Source: Fodinibius sp. Rm-B-1B1-1 (GTDB lineage Bacteria; Bacteroidota; Rhodothermia; Balneolales; Balneolaceae). Taken from it: a stretch of DNA of 64,000 bases. This document shows positions 62,464 to 64,000 of the stretch, one piece after another; within the stretch, counting starts at the first letter, position 1; every line of letters begins with the position of its first letter. A program made the translations under genes and the position numbers. The stretch covers positions 744,001 through 808,000 of the forward strand of contig NZ_JBCFYD010000001.1 in the NCBI RefSeq assembly GCF_038594945.1. The letters are read 5' to 3'. The notes beneath the pieces were generated by a model. It was not told the DNA's origin. It saw nothing but the letters and a program-made list of their open reading frames with translations, and did no database searches.

Positions 62464-63153
62464 TTAATCAATAAATCGCTTATAAATTTGTACCAGTCGC
62501 TCTTGGCTTGCCCCCAAGTAATAAAGAATAAGGATCAGCATAAACACCAACTGTAATTTTACCATACCATTATTACGGTACTTTTCAGCGGATGTGATCA
62601 CAACCTCATCCAAAATAGTAAACGTGTGTTCTTTTTTAACTCGTTTAACAAACTCCTGATCCTCCATTACAATATGATCTTCGCGAAATTCCCCAATCTC
62701 AAAAAATAGCTGCCGTTTTATAAACAGGCTCTGATCCCCAAATCGAAACAGATCCACATCAAAGCGAGTAAACCAGGCATAGCATTTCAAAAAAAGGTTA
62801 TCAGAGTCAAAGCGGAGGCGAAAACATCCGGCATCCCATTCATTATTCACCGCCTGTAGCATCTTGTCGTCAAAATCTTTCGGAGGATGCGTATCTGCAT
62901 GTAAAAAGTAGAGGAGCCTGCCATTTGCTTGCTCTGCCCCAAAATTCATTTGGGCTGCACGGCCCTTGCGCGGGCTTTCCAAGACAATAACTCCCGTTTT
63001 CTCAGCTTCTTGCATCGTTCCATCCACGCTTCCGCCATCTACCACAATAACTTCTACCACCAACCCGCTACTGTGGGCTTTTACTTTTTGAATGGTTTGT
63101 CCAATGGTATCCGCTTCGTTGTAGGCGGGAATCACAACGCTTATTTCACTCAT
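62464..63153 (-). CDS. Glycosyltransferase family 2, TIGR04283 (rSAM/selenodomain-associated transferase 2)
   Basis: A 229-residue GT2 enzyme. It has ISVVIPAYNEADTIGQTI, VDGGSVDGTMQEAE, then RKGRAAQMNFGAEQANG and LHADTHPP, which fit the TIGR04283 type. The GDQSLFIKRQLFFEIGEF block follows. A C-terminal hydrophobic helix may attach it to the membrane. It overlaps the upstream TIGR04282-type gene by four bases, so translation is coupled. Products are inferred to be arsenosugars or related glycosides because of the neighbouring ArsS-like gene. Confidence 0.9.
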   Translation of the reverse strand: MSEISVVIPAYNEADTIGQTIQKVKAHSSGLVVEVIVVDGGSVDGTMQEAEKTGVIVLESPRKGRAAQMNFGAEQANGRLLYFLHADTHPPKDFDDKMLQAVNNEWDAGCFRLRFDSDNLFLKCYAWFTRFDVDLFRFGDQSLFIKRQLFFEIGEFREDHIVMEDQEFVKRVKKEHTFTILDEVVITSAEKYRNNGMVKLQLVFMLILILYYLGASQERLVQIYKRFID

Positions 63154-63767
63154 GGCAAAGCAATCCGATTTGATGTGCGTAAGTCAGCTTCGGTATCAAT
63201 ATCATTCAAAGTGGGCAAAAGATGGTATGAAAGATTCATTTTCTCAACCTGCTCTACCGTTGACTGCAGAACAGAAGAGCTGCTCCAGGATTTACCTTCA
63301 AATAATACAGGATAGTACTCGGACATCCCCAGCAAATAATACCCCCCGTCCTGCGCCGGACCAATTACGACCTCGTGAGTATCCAGCTTATTAAATGCTT
63401 CCTGCACAATTTCATTCCGCAACGACGCACAGTCACTGCCGATGATCACCACTTTTTGTTGTTCACTTTCAAAAGCCTCTCGAAAAGCGTGCTGCATGCG
63501 CTGTCCCAGGTTTTCTCCCTCTTGGGGATATTTTTCATAGGTGCCTTTCGACCACAAATCATTCTCCTCAACAAATTGCGAATACCATACCTGCTTATTG
63601 ACGGATATGGAATCTGCCACCGACTTTGTTATCCGTAGCAACTCATGATATACATCCAGTGCTTTTTCATCTCCCACGGTTTTGGCCAGACGCGTTTTTA
63701 CTTTTCCTTTCTCGGGATTTTTAACAAAAATGATAAGCGCTGAAAGGTGTTTTTTATTCTTGGGCAT
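63150..63767 (-). CDS. TIGR04282/DUF2064 transferase (rSAM/selenodomain-associated transferase 1)
   Basis: A 205-residue protein with the TIGR04282 signature: LIIFVKNPEKGKVKTRLAKT, the block GENLGQRMQHAFREAF and IIGSDCASLRNEIVQEAF, then GPAQDGGYYLLGM. It resembles nucleotidyl-sugar-type transferases. It follows the ArsS-like partial gene after 174 bases containing a repeat and is coupled to the TIGR04283 gene by a four-base overlap. Confidence 0.9.
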   Translation of the reverse strand: MPKNKKHLSALIIFVKNPEKGKVKTRLAKTVGDEKALDVYHELLRITKSVADSISVNKQVWYSQFVEENDLWSKGTYEKYPQEGENLGQRMQHAFREAFESEQQKVVIIGSDCASLRNEIVQEAFNKLDTHEVVIGPAQDGGYYLLGMSEYYPVLFEGKSWSSSSVLQSTVEQVEKMNLSYHLLPTLNDIDTEADLRTSNRIALP

Positions 63768-63816
63768 GAACTATCTTTATTTTTACTTGGTGACTAATAA
63801 ATGGGATATATTCTCC

Positions 63817-63907
63817 GTGTCATCCCGGACCCCGATCCGGGATCTTTCGGAAGTTATTATTTCATTATTGCGGTTTTTAAGATCCTGAAACAAGTTCAGG
63901 ATGACAC
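63817..63907. repeat. REP/MITE-like intergenic repeat with terminal inverted repeats
   Basis: GTGTCATCC (63817-63825) and GGATGACAC (63899-63907) are exact reverse complements and enclose two internal hairpins: GTCATCCCGGACCCCGATCC closes with CGGGATC, and GATCCTGAAACAAG with TTCAGGATGAC. The motif text belongs to a class of dispersed repeats found in many bacterial genomes. It lies between the ArsS-like gene and its neighbours. Confidence 0.7.
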
Positions 63908-63941
63908 TATAACCAATTTCTAAGCTTAGTACCTATTACAC

Positions 63942-64000
63942 CTATTCTGCAGTAGTACCGCCACAACTGCTTCCAGCCCCGGCAGTGCATCCAAAGCAGT
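63942..64000 (-). CDS. ArsS-like radical SAM protein, C-terminal end only
   Basis: The last 18 residues of a minus-strand gene are visible: CFGCTAGAGSSCGGTTAE and a TAG stop (63942-63944). The cysteine pattern CxxC...SSCGG is typical of the C-terminal selenodomain of arsenosugar biosynthesis radical SAM proteins (ArsS, TIGR04167). The radical SAM core lies outside the window. The two transferase genes that normally accompany it lie directly downstream. Confidence 0.7.
   Translation of the reverse strand, partial: CFGCTAGAGSSCGGTTAE

Noticed and set aside
1-64000. CRISPR array, phage genes or insertion sequence
   Set aside because: No regularly spaced direct repeats, integrase, transposase or phage structural gene was seen on either strand.

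Overview
The window looks like a chromosomal segment of a Bacteroidota/Balneolota-type bacterium, possibly a salt-adapted Balneolota such as a Fodinibius or Gracilimonas relative. This is inferred from several things. Two promoters carry the phylum-type signature: TTTG, 19 to 21 bases, then TAnnTTTG. Shine-Dalgarno sites are mostly weak. Large FtsX-like ABC permeases and many lipoproteins are present. Several proteins carry very acidic extensions (S16, the A-type Fe-S carrier, a 258-residue unknown). No species can be named from the sequence alone. No phage, insertion sequence or CRISPR array was seen, so most of the window is core genome with a few accessory pieces.

Layout. 1-1.8 kb: the N-terminal part of an OLD-family ATPase/nuclease running off the left edge, then tRNA-Phe. 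1.9-9 kb: recJ, leucine dehydrogenase, hslO, type II NADH dehydrogenase and a secreted P1 peptidase. 9-15.5 kb (minus strand): A-type Fe-S carrier and an AlbA_2 protein; then gpsA-plsY (phospholipid initiation) and lipA-lipB-lpd (lipoate synthesis beside the enzyme that uses it). 15.6-21.8 kb: a cupin, two tandem archaemetzincin-like lipoproteins, DUF2007, prfC, DUF72 and a fatty-acid-hydroxylase-like membrane enzyme. 21.9-30.2 kb (minus strand): an export cluster of HlyD-type adaptor, ABC ATPase and two FtsX-like permeases with a serine hydrolase between them.

30.3-42.4 kb: a two-domain glycosyltransferase with TPRs, a SirB1-type protein, arginine deiminase, a site-2 protease, smpB, mtfA, an OsmC protein, a cytochrome c lipoprotein, RNase P RNA, and a coiled-coil protein beside Nif3. 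42.6-47.4 kb: a YggS-type PLP protein, three translationally coupled small membrane proteins sharing one sequence motif, a DivIVA-like coiled coil, purine nucleoside phosphorylase, a TonB-domain lipoprotein and an acidic unknown. 47.4-57.8 kb: isoaspartyl peptidase, comEC, xseB, dxs, aat, a large met-zincin and fabI.

58-62.3 kb is the classic ffh-rpsP-rimM-trmD-rplS translation/secretion block, in which S16 has an exceptional acidic tail. The right edge (62.4-64 kb, minus strand) holds two rSAM/selenodomain-associated transferases downstream of the last 18 codons of what looks like an ArsS-type radical SAM protein, an arsenosugar-type cluster.

The strongest candidates for undescribed biology are the three-gene PspB-like small membrane protein array beside DivIVA (43.4-45.1 kb), the tandem archaemetzincin-like lipoproteins (16.2-17.9 kb) and the acidic S16 extension. 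Two mobile-looking non-coding repeats (56.83-56.93 kb and 63.82-63.91 kb) are also worth mapping genome-wide.
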